Assembly: GCF_002205645.1 (NCBI RefSeq)
Contig: NZ_NIOF01000007.1
Coordinates: 186,001 to 250,000, forward strand
Source of the DNA: Roseateles aquatilis
Lineage (GTDB): Bacteria; Pseudomonadota; Gammaproteobacteria; Burkholderiales; Burkholderiaceae_C
DNA: 64,000 nt
Direction of reading: 5' to 3'
The notes beneath the pieces were generated by a model. The model had not been told where the DNA came from and did not search any database. It was given only the letters and a program-made list of their open reading frames with translations. Within the stretch, counting starts at the first letter, position 1, and every line of letters begins with the position of its first letter. This document shows positions 1-10,502 of this stretch, piece after piece. The position numbers and the translations under genes are program-made.

Positions 1-426
1 CGCGCCGAAGGCTTCGGCGCCGAGGTCAAGCGCCGGATCATGATCGGCAGCTACGTGCTCTCGCACGGCTATTACGACGCGTATTACCTGCAGGCGCAGA
101 AGCTGCGCCGCATGATCGCGGACGACTTCCAGCAGGCCTTCCAGCACTGCGACCTGATCGCCGGTCCGGTCGCGCCGACGGTGGCCTGGAAGCAGGGCGA
201 GGGCGCCGACGATCCGGTCAAGGCGTACCTGGCCGACATCTTCACGCTGCCCGGCTCGCTGGCCGGCCTGCCCGGCATGAGCGTGCCGGTGGGCCTGGGC
301 GACGGCGGCATGCCGGTGGGCCTGCAGCTGCTGGGCAACTACTTCAAGGAAGGCACGCTGCTGCATGCCGCGCACGCGCTGCAGCAGGCCACCGACTGGC
401 ACCGCCAGCATCCGGCGGGGGTGTGA
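1..426 (+). CDS. gatA: Glutamyl-tRNA(Gln)/aspartyl-tRNA(Asn) amidotransferase subunit A, C-terminal part
   Basis: This is the last 141 codons of an amidase-family protein; the start lies before the window. The visible part reads into the conserved amidase C-terminus ([33 protein letters not shown]), typical of GatA. GatA releases ammonia from glutamine, which GatB uses to amidate misacylated tRNA in the cytoplasm. The reading frame is open from base 1. The stop TGA at 424-426 overlaps a possible GTG start of gatB, and a clear ATG for gatB follows six bases later, so the two genes are one operon. The catalytic Lys-Ser-Ser residues would be upstream and cannot be checked here. The identification is secure because gatB follows directly. 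Confidence 0.93.
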   Translation, partial: RAEGFGAEVKRRIMIGSYVLSHGYYDAYYLQAQKLRRMIADDFQQAFQHCDLIAGPVAPTVAWKQGEGADDPVKAYLADIFTLPGSLAGLPGMSVPVGLGDGGMPVGLQLLGNYFKEGTLLHAAHALQQATDWHRQHPAGV

Positions 427-431
427 ACGCA

Positions 432-2033
<1,602 letters not shown>

Positions 2034-2054
2034 TCGATCCGTCGCCAATGAAAA

Positions 2055-2088
2055 ACGCGGGTGGAGCGATCCACCCGCGTTTGTTTTT
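2055..2088. terminator. Bidirectional intrinsic terminator between gatB and the DUF4124 gene
   Basis: A perfect 11-bp stem (ACGCGGGTGGA at 2055-2065 with TCCACCCGCGT at 2070-2080, loop GCGA) is followed on the plus strand by a TTGTTTTT tract. On the minus strand it is followed by TTTTT, because AAAAA precedes the stem. It sits between convergent genes and should stop transcription from both sides. Confidence 0.85.
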
Positions 2089-2099
2089 GCGCGACCGAT

Positions 2100-2804
2100 T
2101 CAGCGGCTGGCCGGCGCGGGCGGCTTGTCCAGCGAGCCCGGCGCGGCGCCGGCCCACAGGCGCTTGAGCCGCGCCAGCTCGTCGTCGTAGAGCTTGTTGA
2201 CGCGCACCATCTCGGACTTCTGGTTGTCGATCGATTGGCGCTGCGCGTCGGCCGCGGCATCGTTGGTATCGAGCTGATGCTGGAGCTTCAGCGGCAGCCG
2301 CTTGCCCTTGTAGAACTCGGCCTCGTCCATCATCGGCTTGCGCTCGATGGCGAGTTCCTTGAGGCGCTTCTCGGACTGCTGCATCGCCTGCCGGATGTCG
2401 TCGAGCGCGGACTCGCGGGCGCGTTGATGCGTGGGCTCGTCGGCGAAACGCTGCAGCAGGTTGCGGTCGCGCCGCATGGCGTCCTGCTGCGCGGCGCGCT
2501 GCACTTCCTCGATCCGGCGGCGCTGCTCTGCGGCGGCCTGCTCCTCCGGCGACATCGCCGGCGGCACCGTCTTGCGCACCGATCCGTCGGAGTTGAGCAC
2601 GCGTTGCTCACGGCTCTGGCATTCCGCGATCGGACGATCCGACGTCAGGCGACGGCCGTCCGGTGTGGTGCAGGTGTAGATCCCCGACGGCGACGGCTTG
2701 GTCTGCGCCCACGCCGTCGCCCCGCACGTCAGCAGCAACGGACCGGCGAGCGCCACGAGCGCGGACGGGCGGAACAGCAGTCGGCGAGAGACGGAAGGAC
2801 GCAT
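2100..2804 (-). CDS. DUF4124-type periplasmic protein with coiled-coil region
   Basis: A 234-residue protein of unknown function. The N-terminus is a signal peptide ending near ATAWAQ. It is followed at about residues 38-75 by a short DUF4124-like segment (GIYTCTTPDGRRLTSDRPIAEC) with paired cysteines, a pattern common in small secreted proteobacterial proteins. The rest is charged, rich in Glu/Gln/Arg, and probably forms a long helix or coiled coil. It is translationally coupled to pyrE: the pyrE stop and this start share a base (TGATG on the minus strand). No enzymatic motif is visible. Family assignment is by the N-terminal pattern; the role is unknown. Confidence 0.8.
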   Translation of the reverse strand: MRPSVSRRLLFRPSALVALAGPLLLTCGATAWAQTKPSPSGIYTCTTPDGRRLTSDRPIAECQSREQRVLNSDGSVRKTVPPAMSPEEQAAAEQRRRIEEVQRAAQQDAMRRDRNLLQRFADEPTHQRARESALDDIRQAMQQSEKRLKELAIERKPMMDEAEFYKGKRLPLKLQHQLDTNDAAADAQRQSIDNQKSEMVRVNKLYDDELARLKRLWAGAAPGSLDKPPAPASR

Positions 2805-3481
2805 CAGACTCCGTAGCGGTCTCGGTAGGCATGGACCGCGACCGCATGGGCGGACACGGCGGTGCTGCTGGTGGTCTGCAAATACTGGAGCAAGTCGGAA
2901 AGACCGGCAATGGCGACCACCGGCAGTTTCAATTGGTCACGCACATACTGTACCGCCGACCACGGCAGGTCCTGACCGTTCTCGGCCGCCTTCTCCTGGC
3001 GGTCGAGCGCGATGGTCACGCCGCAGGGCGTCGCGCCGGCGGCCTGGATCATCGCGATGGACTCGCGCACCGAGGTGCCGGCGGAGATCACGTCGTCGAT
3101 GATCAGCACGCGGCCCTGCACCTTGGCGCCCACCAGCGTGCCGCCCTCGCCATGGTCCTTGGCTTCCTTGCGGTTGTAGGCGAACGGCTTGTTGTGGCCG
3201 AGCCGGGCCAGCTCGATCGCAACCGCGGCGGCCAGCGTGATGCCCTTGTAGGCGGGGCCGAAGATCATGTCGAACTCCAGGCCCGAGGCCAGCAGGCGCT
3301 GGGCATAGAACTGCGCCAGGCGACCGACCTTCAGGCCGTCGTCGAAGAGCCCGGCGTTGAAGAAGTACGGGCTCAGGCGGCCCGCCTTGGTCTTGAACTC
3401 GCCGAAGCGCAGCACGCCGGTCTCCACGGCGAAGGTCACGAATTCCTGGGCCAGGGCGTCCTGGGATGCGGCGGTGTTCAT
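2804..3481 (-). CDS. pyrE: Orotate phosphoribosyltransferase
   Basis: PyrE makes orotidine 5'-monophosphate from orotate and PRPP in pyrimidine synthesis. The 225-residue product shows the expected N-terminus (LAQEFVTFAVETGVLRFGEFKTKAGRLSPYFFNAG split over residues 9-43). It also has the conserved lysine loop (YNRKEAKDHGEGG) and the PRPP-binding signature (RVLIIDDVISAGTS). The ATG at 3481 matches the family start; the frame is open 42 codons further upstream, but that stretch crosses a hairpin and is not protein-like. Its stop overlaps the start of the DUF4124 gene, so the two are co-translated. No clear Shine-Dalgarno is seen before 3481. Confidence 0.96.
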   Translation of the reverse strand: MNTAASQDALAQEFVTFAVETGVLRFGEFKTKAGRLSPYFFNAGLFDDGLKVGRLAQFYAQRLLASGLEFDMIFGPAYKGITLAAAVAIELARLGHNKPFAYNRKEAKDHGEGGTLVGAKVQGRVLIIDDVISAGTSVRESIAMIQAAGATPCGVTIALDRQEKAAENGQDLPWSAVQYVRDQLKLPVVAIAGLSDLLQYLQTTSSTAVSAHAVAVHAYRDRYGV

Positions 3482-3531
3482 GGGCGGCGCTCGGCAGTGA
3501 AATTGGGGCGGGATTGTAGGACCCGCCATGA

Positions 3532-3559
3532 ACAAGGCCCGCTCGGAAGCGGGCCTTGT
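3532..3559 (-). terminator. Strong hairpin downstream of the TonB receptor gene
   Basis: A perfect 12-bp stem (ACAAGGCCCGCT with AGCGGGCCTTGT, loop CGGA) lies between the stop of the TonB receptor at 3635 and the pyrE start at 3481, both on the minus strand. There is no good T tract after it on the minus strand, so it may be a weak terminator or an RNA-end stabiliser. Confidence 0.5.
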
Positions 3560-3634
3560 CGGGGATTGACTTCCGCGCGCCGGGCCTCGGCGCGCGGGAT
3601 CGACCACCGGCGACGAGGCCGGGGTCGACGACGA

Positions 3635-5905
3635 TCAGAAGATCGTCTTGAACTGCACGCCGTAGGTGCGCGGGTCGTTGATGAAGCCGGTGTTGTTGTT
3701 GAAGTCGATGGCGCCCGTCACGCGGATCTGGTTGGTGATGTTGCGGACGAAGGTCGCGACCTCGTACTTGCCGTTGTTCCACACGTAGCCGACACGCAGG
3801 CCGCCTTCGGTCAGCGACTTGCCGGTGAACTCCTTGGCCTCGTACAGGAAGAAGTTGACCTTGGAGCGGTAGGCCCAGTCGGTGTAGATGTAGAACTCGT
3901 TGCCGGCCGGCGTCGGGATCGAATAACGGGCGGTCAGGTTGGCCACCCACTTCGGCGCGTTGGGCAGCGGATTGCCGTCGATGCTGTAGTTCGTCGTCGA
4001 GCCCGGCATCAGCGCGTTCGTCATCGTGCAGCCGCCGCCGCAGGCCGGCAGCGACAGGCTGGCGTCGCGGATCTTGGTGTTGTTCAGGCTGCCGCCGACG
4101 GTGATCAGCAGTTGATCGATGGGCAGCACTTCCAGGTTCAGCTCGATGCCGTTGCCGGTGGCCTTCTTGGCGTTCAGCAGACGGTTGGCGTTGTTCTGGC
4201 CGCCGACCGCGGTCAGCTGCAGATCCTTGACGGTGTAGTCGAACACGCTGGCCGACAGACGCGCGCGACGATCCCAGAAGTCCGACTTCACGCCGATCTC
4301 ATAGGACGTCACGTTCTCCGGCGTCGCCTGCGACTGGCCCGCGAAGCGCGATGCGCCCTGCACCGACGACGCCCGGAAACCGGTGGCGACGCGCGCATAC
4401 AGGTTGGTCTCCTTGGTCACCGCATAGGTGCCGGACAGGTCCCAGTTCCACTTCGAGTCGGAGGTGTTGGCCGTCACGCCGGTGCTGGTGTTCAGGTCGG
4501 CGTAGCTGCTGGTGACGGCGACGTCCTTCTTGTCGTGCGTGAAGCGCAGGCCGCCGCGGACCTGGAAGTCGCTCGTCACCGCGTAGTTGACCGAGCCGAA
4601 CGCCGCCCAGGCGGTGTTCTTCTGGTAGGTGTCGACGTAGCCGGCGGCCAGGCCGGTCGAGGTCGTGTAGTCGGTGCTGCGCGCGGTGTAGCGTTCGTCG
4701 AAGAAGTACAGGCCGCCCTGCCAGCGCAGCGGGCCCGGGGTGGCCGACTCCAGGCGGAACTCCTGCGTGATCTGGCGATGGCCGCTCATGGAGCTGGACG
4801 ACTCGCTCGGGAACGACGCCTGGCCTTGCTGCGTGAAGGGCTTGGTGCCGCCGTAGAGGTAGCCGCCATCGACGTCGCCGCGGCTGAACGGGCGCACCGA
4901 CTCGAAGCCGGTGATCGAGTGCAGGGTGACCGAACCCAGGCCCCAACGCAGGCGCGCGCTGCCGCCGGTGCCGTGCAACGACTGCTCGTTGACGCCGTCG
5001 GTGTAGGACTTCTCCGGATCGAAGCCGTCGACCAGGTCGTTGGTGCCGGGCTTGATGATCGAGGCACGGAACAGGCGGGCGCTGCCCTTCAGGTCGCGGC
5101 CGTGGAAGTTGAACAGCGCGCTGAAGTCCTTGTGCGGCTCGTACAGCGCCTGCAGGCGGATGGCGCGGTCGTCATACCCCTCCAGCTTGCCGGTCTTGCC
5201 GGTCGGCACTTCGTTCTTGACCCAGTCGTCGCGGTGCTGGATCTGCGCCGAGATGCGCGCGGACCAGTCGCCCGACAGCGGCACGTTGGCGGCGCCTTCC
5301 AGGTTCATCGTGCCGTAGTTGCCGTAGGACGCGCTGAGGTAACCCTCCTGGCGCTTGGACGGCTTGACCGAGTCGAACTTCACCACGCCGGCCGGCGTGT
5401 TGCGGCCGTACAGCGTGCCCTGCGGACCGGCGACGACTTCGATGCCGGCCAGGTCGAAGGCCGGGAAGCCCTTCAGGATCGGGTTCTCCTGCACCACGTC
5501 GTCATAGACCAGCGACACCGGTTGGGAGGCGTTCAGGCGGAAGTCGGTGTTGCCGTAGCCGCGGATGTAGAAGCGCGGAAAGGCACGGCCGAAGGACGAT
5601 TCGATGTTCAGGCTGGGCACGCGGCCGGAGAGGAAACGGACGTCCTGACCGCTGGAGTTCAGCACGTCGAGCTTCTCGCCGGAGATCTTCGTGACCGCGT
5701 TCGGCACTTCCTTGATGTTCTCGATGCGGCGCTCGGCGGTGATGGTCACCGTCTCCAACTGGCCTTTGTCCTTGGGCGCGTCCTTCGGGGCGGCGGAGCC
5801 GGCATCCTGGGCCAGCGCGGGCCAGGCGAGCACGGCCAGCGACACGGCCAGGGCGGCCTCGCGCAGCGCCGGACGGGCGGCGTGCTGGGTGGCGATTCGA
5901 TTCAT
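3635..5905 (-). CDS. TonB-dependent outer-membrane receptor
   Basis: A 756-residue outer-membrane receptor that would import a ligand using TonB energy. The signal peptide ends near WPALAQ. A TonB-box-like segment (ETVTITAER) is followed by the plug domain at about residues 60-165 (PNAVTKISGEKL, FYIRGYGNTDF, VVAGPQGTLYGRNTPAGVV). The remainder is the beta-barrel, ending in the expected aromatic residue (QFKTIF). The ATG at 5905 has GGAG eight bases upstream and begins a proper signal peptide; the upstream open frame is not protein-like. The plug resembles receptors of the iron-complex/organic-compound type, but the ligand cannot be read from sequence. No Fur box or sigma/anti-sigma pair is adjacent. 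Confidence 0.93.
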   Translation of the reverse strand: MNRIATQHAARPALREAALAVSLAVLAWPALAQDAGSAAPKDAPKDKGQLETVTITAERRIENIKEVPNAVTKISGEKLDVLNSSGQDVRFLSGRVPSLNIESSFGRAFPRFYIRGYGNTDFRLNASQPVSLVYDDVVQENPILKGFPAFDLAGIEVVAGPQGTLYGRNTPAGVVKFDSVKPSKRQEGYLSASYGNYGTMNLEGAANVPLSGDWSARISAQIQHRDDWVKNEVPTGKTGKLEGYDDRAIRLQALYEPHKDFSALFNFHGRDLKGSARLFRASIIKPGTNDLVDGFDPEKSYTDGVNEQSLHGTGGSARLRWGLGSVTLHSITGFESVRPFSRGDVDGGYLYGGTKPFTQQGQASFPSESSSSMSGHRQITQEFRLESATPGPLRWQGGLYFFDERYTARSTDYTTSTGLAAGYVDTYQKNTAWAAFGSVNYAVTSDFQVRGGLRFTHDKKDVAVTSSYADLNTSTGVTANTSDSKWNWDLSGTYAVTKETNLYARVATGFRASSVQGASRFAGQSQATPENVTSYEIGVKSDFWDRRARLSASVFDYTVKDLQLTAVGGQNNANRLLNAKKATGNGIELNLEVLPIDQLLITVGGSLNNTKIRDASLSLPACGGGCTMTNALMPGSTTNYSIDGNPLPNAPKWVANLTARYSIPTPAGNEFYIYTDWAYRSKVNFFLYEAKEFTGKSLTEGGLRVGYVWNNGKYEVATFVRNITNQIRVTGAIDFNNNTGFINDPRTYGVQFKTIF

Positions 5906-6293
5906 GGGGGTACTCCGGGGAGGTAGACGAGGAACCGGGGACCATCCCGAAACCAGGCACGGACGCTGGGTCGAAGATGGCAAATTGGGGCGGGCCTGAC
6001 GGCTCGGTGACGGCGAATCTAGCAAGTTCGTCATCGAGACGTCACCCTAGGCACCATGGCGGTGCATTTACTGTTGCCGAAACACCGCATCACGCCGTGG
6101 GTCGCCCGAATGGGCGACAACGGCGCATGGCGCGGACGCGTCGTGGTGCGGCAGGCGCGTGTCCAGTCAGGCGTGGTCCGAGGCTCGTCCCCGCCCGGAC
6201 GAAGGCCCGGCGTGCTGCTGACAACTTCGGTGCGGGGCTTTGCGATACTGCCGGCCGTTTCCCCCTTGCCGAGGCCTTCGCGCCCCCTCCGCC
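5906..6293. other. Divergent intergenic region between the TonB receptor and xthA
   Basis: About 390 bases without a convincing gene. It must hold the promoters for the leftward receptor and rightward exonuclease genes. I see a short inverted repeat (GCACC-ATGGC-GGTGC near 6051-6066) but no confident sigma-70 hexamers, no Fur box and no riboswitch-like fold. Open frames here are GC-driven and lack ribosome-binding sites. Confidence 0.5.
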
Positions 6294-7079
6294 ATGCGCT
6301 TCATCACCCTCAATCTCAACGGCATCCGCTCCGCGGCGAACAAGGGCGTCTTCGACTGGCTGCCGCCACAGCAGGCCGACGTCGTCGGCGTCCAGGAGCT
6401 CAAGGCCCAGGCGGACGTGGTCGAGTCCCAGTTCGCCGGCTACGACAAGCTCAGCGGCCACTTCCATTACGCACAGAAGAAGGGCTACTCCGGCGTCGGC
6501 CTGTACACGCGCGAGACCCCGAGCGACGTGATCGTCGGCTTCGGCAGCGAGGAGTTCGACAACGAGGGCCGCTGGGTCGAGAAACGCTTCGACAAGCCCG
6601 GCCGCAAGCTCAGCCTCATCAGCTGCTACTTCCCCAGCGGCTCCAGCGGCGAAGACCGGCAAGCAGCCAAGTTCCGCTTCCTCGCGGCGATGTACCCCTA
6701 CCTCATGCAGATGCGCGCCGAGCGCGAGTTCATCCTGGTCGCCGACGTCAACATCGCGCACAAGGAAATCGACCTGCGCAACTGGAAGAGCAACCAGAAG
6801 AACAGCGGCTTCACGCCCGAGGAGCGGGCCTGGATGACCAAGCTGCTGGAGAAGGACATCGGTCTGGTCGACGTGTTCCGCGTCCTCAACGACAAGCCGG
6901 ACCAGTACACGTGGTGGAGCAACCGCGGCCAGGCCTGGGCGAAGAACGTGGGGTGGCGTCTGGACTACCACCTGGCGACGCCCGGCCTGGCTCATCTGGC
7001 CACTCGCGAGGCCATCTACCTCGATCAGCGGTTCAGCGACCATGCGCCGCTCACCATCGATTACGACTTGAAGATCTGA
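6294..7079 (+). CDS. xthA: Exodeoxyribonuclease III
   Basis: A 261-residue AP endonuclease / 3'-5' exonuclease of the EEP superfamily that acts in base-excision repair. Landmarks are MRFITLNLNGIRSA at the N-terminus, the metal-binding glutamate in VVGVQELKAQ, GYSGVGLYTR, the VADVNIAHKEIDLRNWK segment, the tyrosine/tryptophan region QYTWWSNRG, and the C-terminal catalytic SDHAPLTIDY. The length is typical. The start at 6294 matches the family N-terminus; an earlier in-frame ATG at 6240 would add non-homologous residues. It stands alone, divergent from the TonB receptor. Confidence 0.95.
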   Translation: MRFITLNLNGIRSAANKGVFDWLPPQQADVVGVQELKAQADVVESQFAGYDKLSGHFHYAQKKGYSGVGLYTRETPSDVIVGFGSEEFDNEGRWVEKRFDKPGRKLSLISCYFPSGSSGEDRQAAKFRFLAAMYPYLMQMRAEREFILVADVNIAHKEIDLRNWKSNQKNSGFTPEERAWMTKLLEKDIGLVDVFRVLNDKPDQYTWWSNRGQAWAKNVGWRLDYHLATPGLAHLATREAIYLDQRFSDHAPLTIDYDLKI

Positions 7080-7286
7080 GGGCGTGCTTTGGTGACCCCG
7101 CCCGTCAGCGAAAGCCAGGGCGGCGACTCCTCATGCACTCGCCCAATCGTCGCCCCGCCACGGCTGTCGATGACTCGGATCGAGCACTTCGAATGACCGC
7201 GCAGTGCGGCGCGACATGGCATGGGATGCGTGGCGTGGCGCGCTGCATCCGAGGCCTTGGGGCCGGGTGTGTCGTGGGGCCGGACG

Positions 7287-8279
7287 CTAGTCGACCTTCG
7301 CGCCCGACACCTTCACCACCTTCGCCCACTTCACGGTCTCGCTGGCGATGAGCGCGGCGAATTCGGCGCTGCCGTGGCCGCTGGGCACCGCGCCCTGGCT
7401 GGCCATGCGTTCCTTCAGAGCCGGCGTGGCCAGGGCCTTGGCCACTTCACGCTGCACGCGCGCGACCTGGTCGGCCGGCTGCGAGGCCGGCGCCAGCAGG
7501 CCGAACCAGGACGACGCTTCGTAGCTACGCAGCTCCGGCACGCCGCTCTCGGCGATGGTCGGCAGCTCGGGCAGCGCCTCGCTGCGCTTGGCGCTGGTGA
7601 CGGCGATCGCCTTCAACCGGCCCGAACGGATGTGCGGCAGGGCGGACGGGAGGTTGTCGAACATCAGGTCCATGTTGCCGGCCATCAGGTCGATCAGCGC
7701 GGGTCCGGATCCGCGGTACGGGAAGTGCAGCATGTAGCTGCCGGTCAGGCTCTTGAACAGCTCGCCGGCCAGGTGGATGGACGTGCCGTTGCCGCTGGAG
7801 CACATGTTCAGCTTGCCGGGATTGGCCCGCGCCACGCGGGCCAGGTCGGCCACGCTCTGGATGCCGTAGAACTGTGCCCGCGCCGGATTCATCACCAGCA
7901 CGTTGGGCACCGCCGCCACCAGCGTGATCGGCGCGAAGTCCTTGACCGGGTCATAGGGCAGCTTCGGGTAGAGCGACTGGTTGATCGCGTGCGTGCCCAC
8001 GGTGCCCATCAGCAGCGTGTGGCCGTCGGTCGCGTGCGCCACGTCGGCCGAGCCGGTATTGCCGCCGGCGCCCGGCTTGTTCTCGATGACCACCGGCTGC
8101 CCCAGCGCCTTCTGCAATTCCGGCGCCAGCGCGCGGGCCAGGATGTCGGTCGTGCCCGCGGGCGGGAAGGGCACGACGATGCGGACCGGCCGGCTCGGCC
8201 ATGCGGACTGGGCCCGCGTCAGGCCGGGCCAGCAGACGACGGCCGGCAGCGCGAGCAACGCGCGGCGGTTCAGGCTCAT
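7287..8279 (-). CDS. Bug-family tripartite tricarboxylate transporter substrate-binding protein
   Basis: A 330-residue periplasmic solute receptor. The N-terminal signal peptide ([15 protein letters not shown] to LTRAQS) is followed by the characteristic Bug opening [23 protein letters not shown]. Later come [29 protein letters not shown] and the conserved [14 protein letters not shown] and [24 protein letters not shown] segments. Such receptors are abundant in Burkholderiales and bind small carboxylates or related compounds. No TctA/TctB membrane partners are nearby, so it is an orphan and its ligand is unknown. I saw no terminator immediately after it. Confidence 0.92.
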   Translation of the reverse strand: MSLNRRALLALPAVVCWPGLTRAQSAWPSRPVRIVVPFPPAGTTDILARALAPELQKALGQPVVIENKPGAGGNTGSADVAHATDGHTLLMGTVGTHAINQSLYPKLPYDPVKDFAPITLVAAVPNVLVMNPARAQFYGIQSVADLARVARANPGKLNMCSSGNGTSIHLAGELFKSLTGSYMLHFPYRGSGPALIDLMAGNMDLMFDNLPSALPHIRSGRLKAIAVTSAKRSEALPELPTIAESGVPELRSYEASSWFGLLAPASQPADQVARVQREVAKALATPALKERMASQGAVPSGHGSAEFAALIASETVKWAKVVKVSGAKVD

Positions 8280-8366
8280 GGGGCGTCTCCTCGTTGTGGT
8301 GCCCCAGTATCGAAGCGGGGTCGGGAGTCCGCCAAGCAGGGGCTTGCCCACCCCCGGCCGACCGGG

Positions 8367-10502
8367 CTAGGCCGTCTCCGGCTGCACCGGTCCGAGGATC
8401 GTCTGCAGCTGCACGCGCTCCGAGCTGCAGGCCGCGTCGAAGTCGGCCTCGATCTGGATCAGCGTCTGCGCGTCGCCGGCCGCCACGGTGACGATGCCGC
8501 GAGCGCGGTTGCGGCCTTGCGATTTCGCGGTGTAGAGCGCCATGTCGGCCCAGTTGACCGCCTGCTCCCAATGCAGCGCGAGCTGCGCCGGCGGCAGCGG
8601 GAAGTGCGCGAAGCCGATCGAGCAGGTCACCTGCAACGCCCCCGCCGGCGTCTGCACCGGCTGCTCGCCGAGGGTGAACAGGATGCGCTCGGCCAACAGC
8701 TGCAGCTGGTCCGGCGCGACATTGCGCGCGAAGACGAGGAATTCCTCGCCGCCCCAGCGCACCACCAGATCCTCTTGCCGCACCGCCTGCGTGATGCGAC
8801 GCGACACCTCGACGATGACCGCGTCCCCGGCGGCGTGGCCGTGGCGGTCGTTGACGTGCTTGAAGTGATCGATGTCGATCATCAGCAGCGCGCCGGTGAA
8901 CATGTCCTTGGCGTGACGGTCCATCACCGCCAGGAAGTGGCGACGGTTGGCCAGGTCCGTCAGCGGATCGCGCTCGCTCTGCGCGCGCAGCAGGCTCTGG
9001 TTGGCCTTGAGCTTGCGGTTGGCGTCGCGCACGCGCGCCAGCATCACGCCCATCAGGATCAGCGACAGGCCCAGCAGCGCCGCCAGCCCGATGCCGACGT
9101 ATTGCGCCAGCCGACGGTTGCCGAGCTCCTGGTCCTTCAGCGCCTGGTCGCGGCGCAGCAGCTCCAGGTCGCGCTGCTTGGCCTCGCTGTCGTACTTCAA
9201 ACGCAGCTGCTGCAGCGACGACTCGCGGTTGCGCTGCGCCGTCTCGGCGCTCAACGCGCGCTCCATGTGATACAGCCGCAGCGACTCGCGCCATTGGCCG
9301 ACCTTCGCATAGGCCTCGCCCAGCTCGCGCAGTTGCAGGCTGCGACGGACCTGGTCGTTGTCGCCCTCGGCCAGCTCGACGACGCGCGCGATCTCGCGCC
9401 GCGCCGGCTCGAACTGCCGCTGCAGCACCAGCGCCACCGACAGGTTGTGGCGCAGCGTGCGCTCCATGCTGTGGTCATCGAAGGCCAGCGCCACCGGCAG
9501 CGCCAGGCGTGCCATCTTCACCGCCTGCGCCGGCTGGTCCGAATGCATGTACGAGTCGGCCAGGTTGTTCTGCAGCAGCGCCATCTCGCGGCGCGCGCCG
9601 GCTTGCTGCGCCAGCCGCAGCGCGTCTTCGAGCGCCAGCTGCTGCGCCTTGTGATCGCCGCGACGCGACGCGATCATCGATTCGTAGACCCGCGTGCGCT
9701 CCATCGCCAGCACGTCGCCCTGCGCCAGTTGCGAGGCCTGGGCCAGCCACTGCTGGGCGATCGCCGGCTCGTCGCGCGTCTGGCTGGCCAGCGCCAGTTG
9801 GCCCATCACCTGCACGCTGACATAGTGATCCTGCGCCGCCTGCGCCAAGGCCAGCGAGCGCCGCAGCGTGTTCTCCGCGAAAGCGTGCTGGGCGAGCGCC
9901 GACTGCGCCCGCGCGATCAGCCGCAGCGCGTGGTACGTCGGACGCCACGCGCAGCCCGGCGGCAGCGAGGCGGACGTCCCGGTCGGGCAGGCGGGCGACA
10001 GGTCGTCCAGCGCCAGCTGCGCCAGCTCGCCGGCCTTGACCGGCTGCCCGCGCCGGTCCTGCACCTCGGCCAGCAGCAGCCGCGCCAGCGCGCGTCCGCC
10101 AGGACGTGTCTCGAGTTGCGCGGCGATGCGGCGCGCCTCGTCCATGTCACCGGAGTCGGCCTCGACACGACCCAGCGTGTACTCGATGTGCATGCGCCGC
10201 GACGCATGGTCCGGCTCGGCCAGCAAGGCCCGCAGCCCCTGGATGGCCTGGACCGGCTCGTTGAAGCCGAGCCGGTCGAACTGCCCCAGTTGCGCGTCGA
10301 GCGCGCGGTCCGCGGGCGTGAGCGCCGCCGGCGCGCCCTGCGCCGAGGACGCGGCCCGGGCCGCCGCCGCGACGACCGCCGACGTGGCCGCCGGGGCGGC
10401 CGGTTTCGCGAAGGCGCCGTCGGTGTTGAGGCTCAGGCCCACGCCGCCGGCCAGCATCAGCGCGGCGCGGGCCAACCGGGAGCCGAGTCGACGCCCCGTC
10501 AT
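8367..10502 (-). CDS. Membrane diguanylate cyclase with periplasmic TPR sensor region (second of tandem pair)
   Basis: A 711-residue protein predicted to make cyclic di-GMP. An N-terminal signal or anchor is followed by a long helical region of tetratricopeptide-like repeats (about residues 60-440). A coiled segment and one membrane helix (YVGIGLAALLGLSLILMGVML, about 475-497) precede a C-terminal GGDEF domain. The active site is intact (RWGGEEF), and an RxxD inhibitory site (RQED) sits five residues before it, so product inhibition is expected. The start ATG overlaps the stop of the upstream paralogue by four bases (ATGA), indicating coupled translation. The architecture matches its neighbour, pointing to an ancient tandem duplication. 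The signal sensed is unknown. Confidence 0.9.
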   Translation of the reverse strand: MTGRRLGSRLARAALMLAGGVGLSLNTDGAFAKPAAPAATSAVVAAAARAASSAQGAPAALTPADRALDAQLGQFDRLGFNEPVQAIQGLRALLAEPDHASRRMHIEYTLGRVEADSGDMDEARRIAAQLETRPGGRALARLLLAEVQDRRGQPVKAGELAQLALDDLSPACPTGTSASLPPGCAWRPTYHALRLIARAQSALAQHAFAENTLRRSLALAQAAQDHYVSVQVMGQLALASQTRDEPAIAQQWLAQASQLAQGDVLAMERTRVYESMIASRRGDHKAQQLALEDALRLAQQAGARREMALLQNNLADSYMHSDQPAQAVKMARLALPVALAFDDHSMERTLRHNLSVALVLQRQFEPARREIARVVELAEGDNDQVRRSLQLRELGEAYAKVGQWRESLRLYHMERALSAETAQRNRESSLQQLRLKYDSEAKQRDLELLRRDQALKDQELGNRRLAQYVGIGLAALLGLSLILMGVMLARVRDANRKLKANQSLLRAQSERDPLTDLANRRHFLAVMDRHAKDMFTGALLMIDIDHFKHVNDRHGHAAGDAVIVEVSRRITQAVRQEDLVVRWGGEEFLVFARNVAPDQLQLLAERILFTLGEQPVQTPAGALQVTCSIGFAHFPLPPAQLALHWEQAVNWADMALYTAKSQGRNRARGIVTVAAGDAQTLIQIEADFDAACSSERVQLQTILGPVQPETA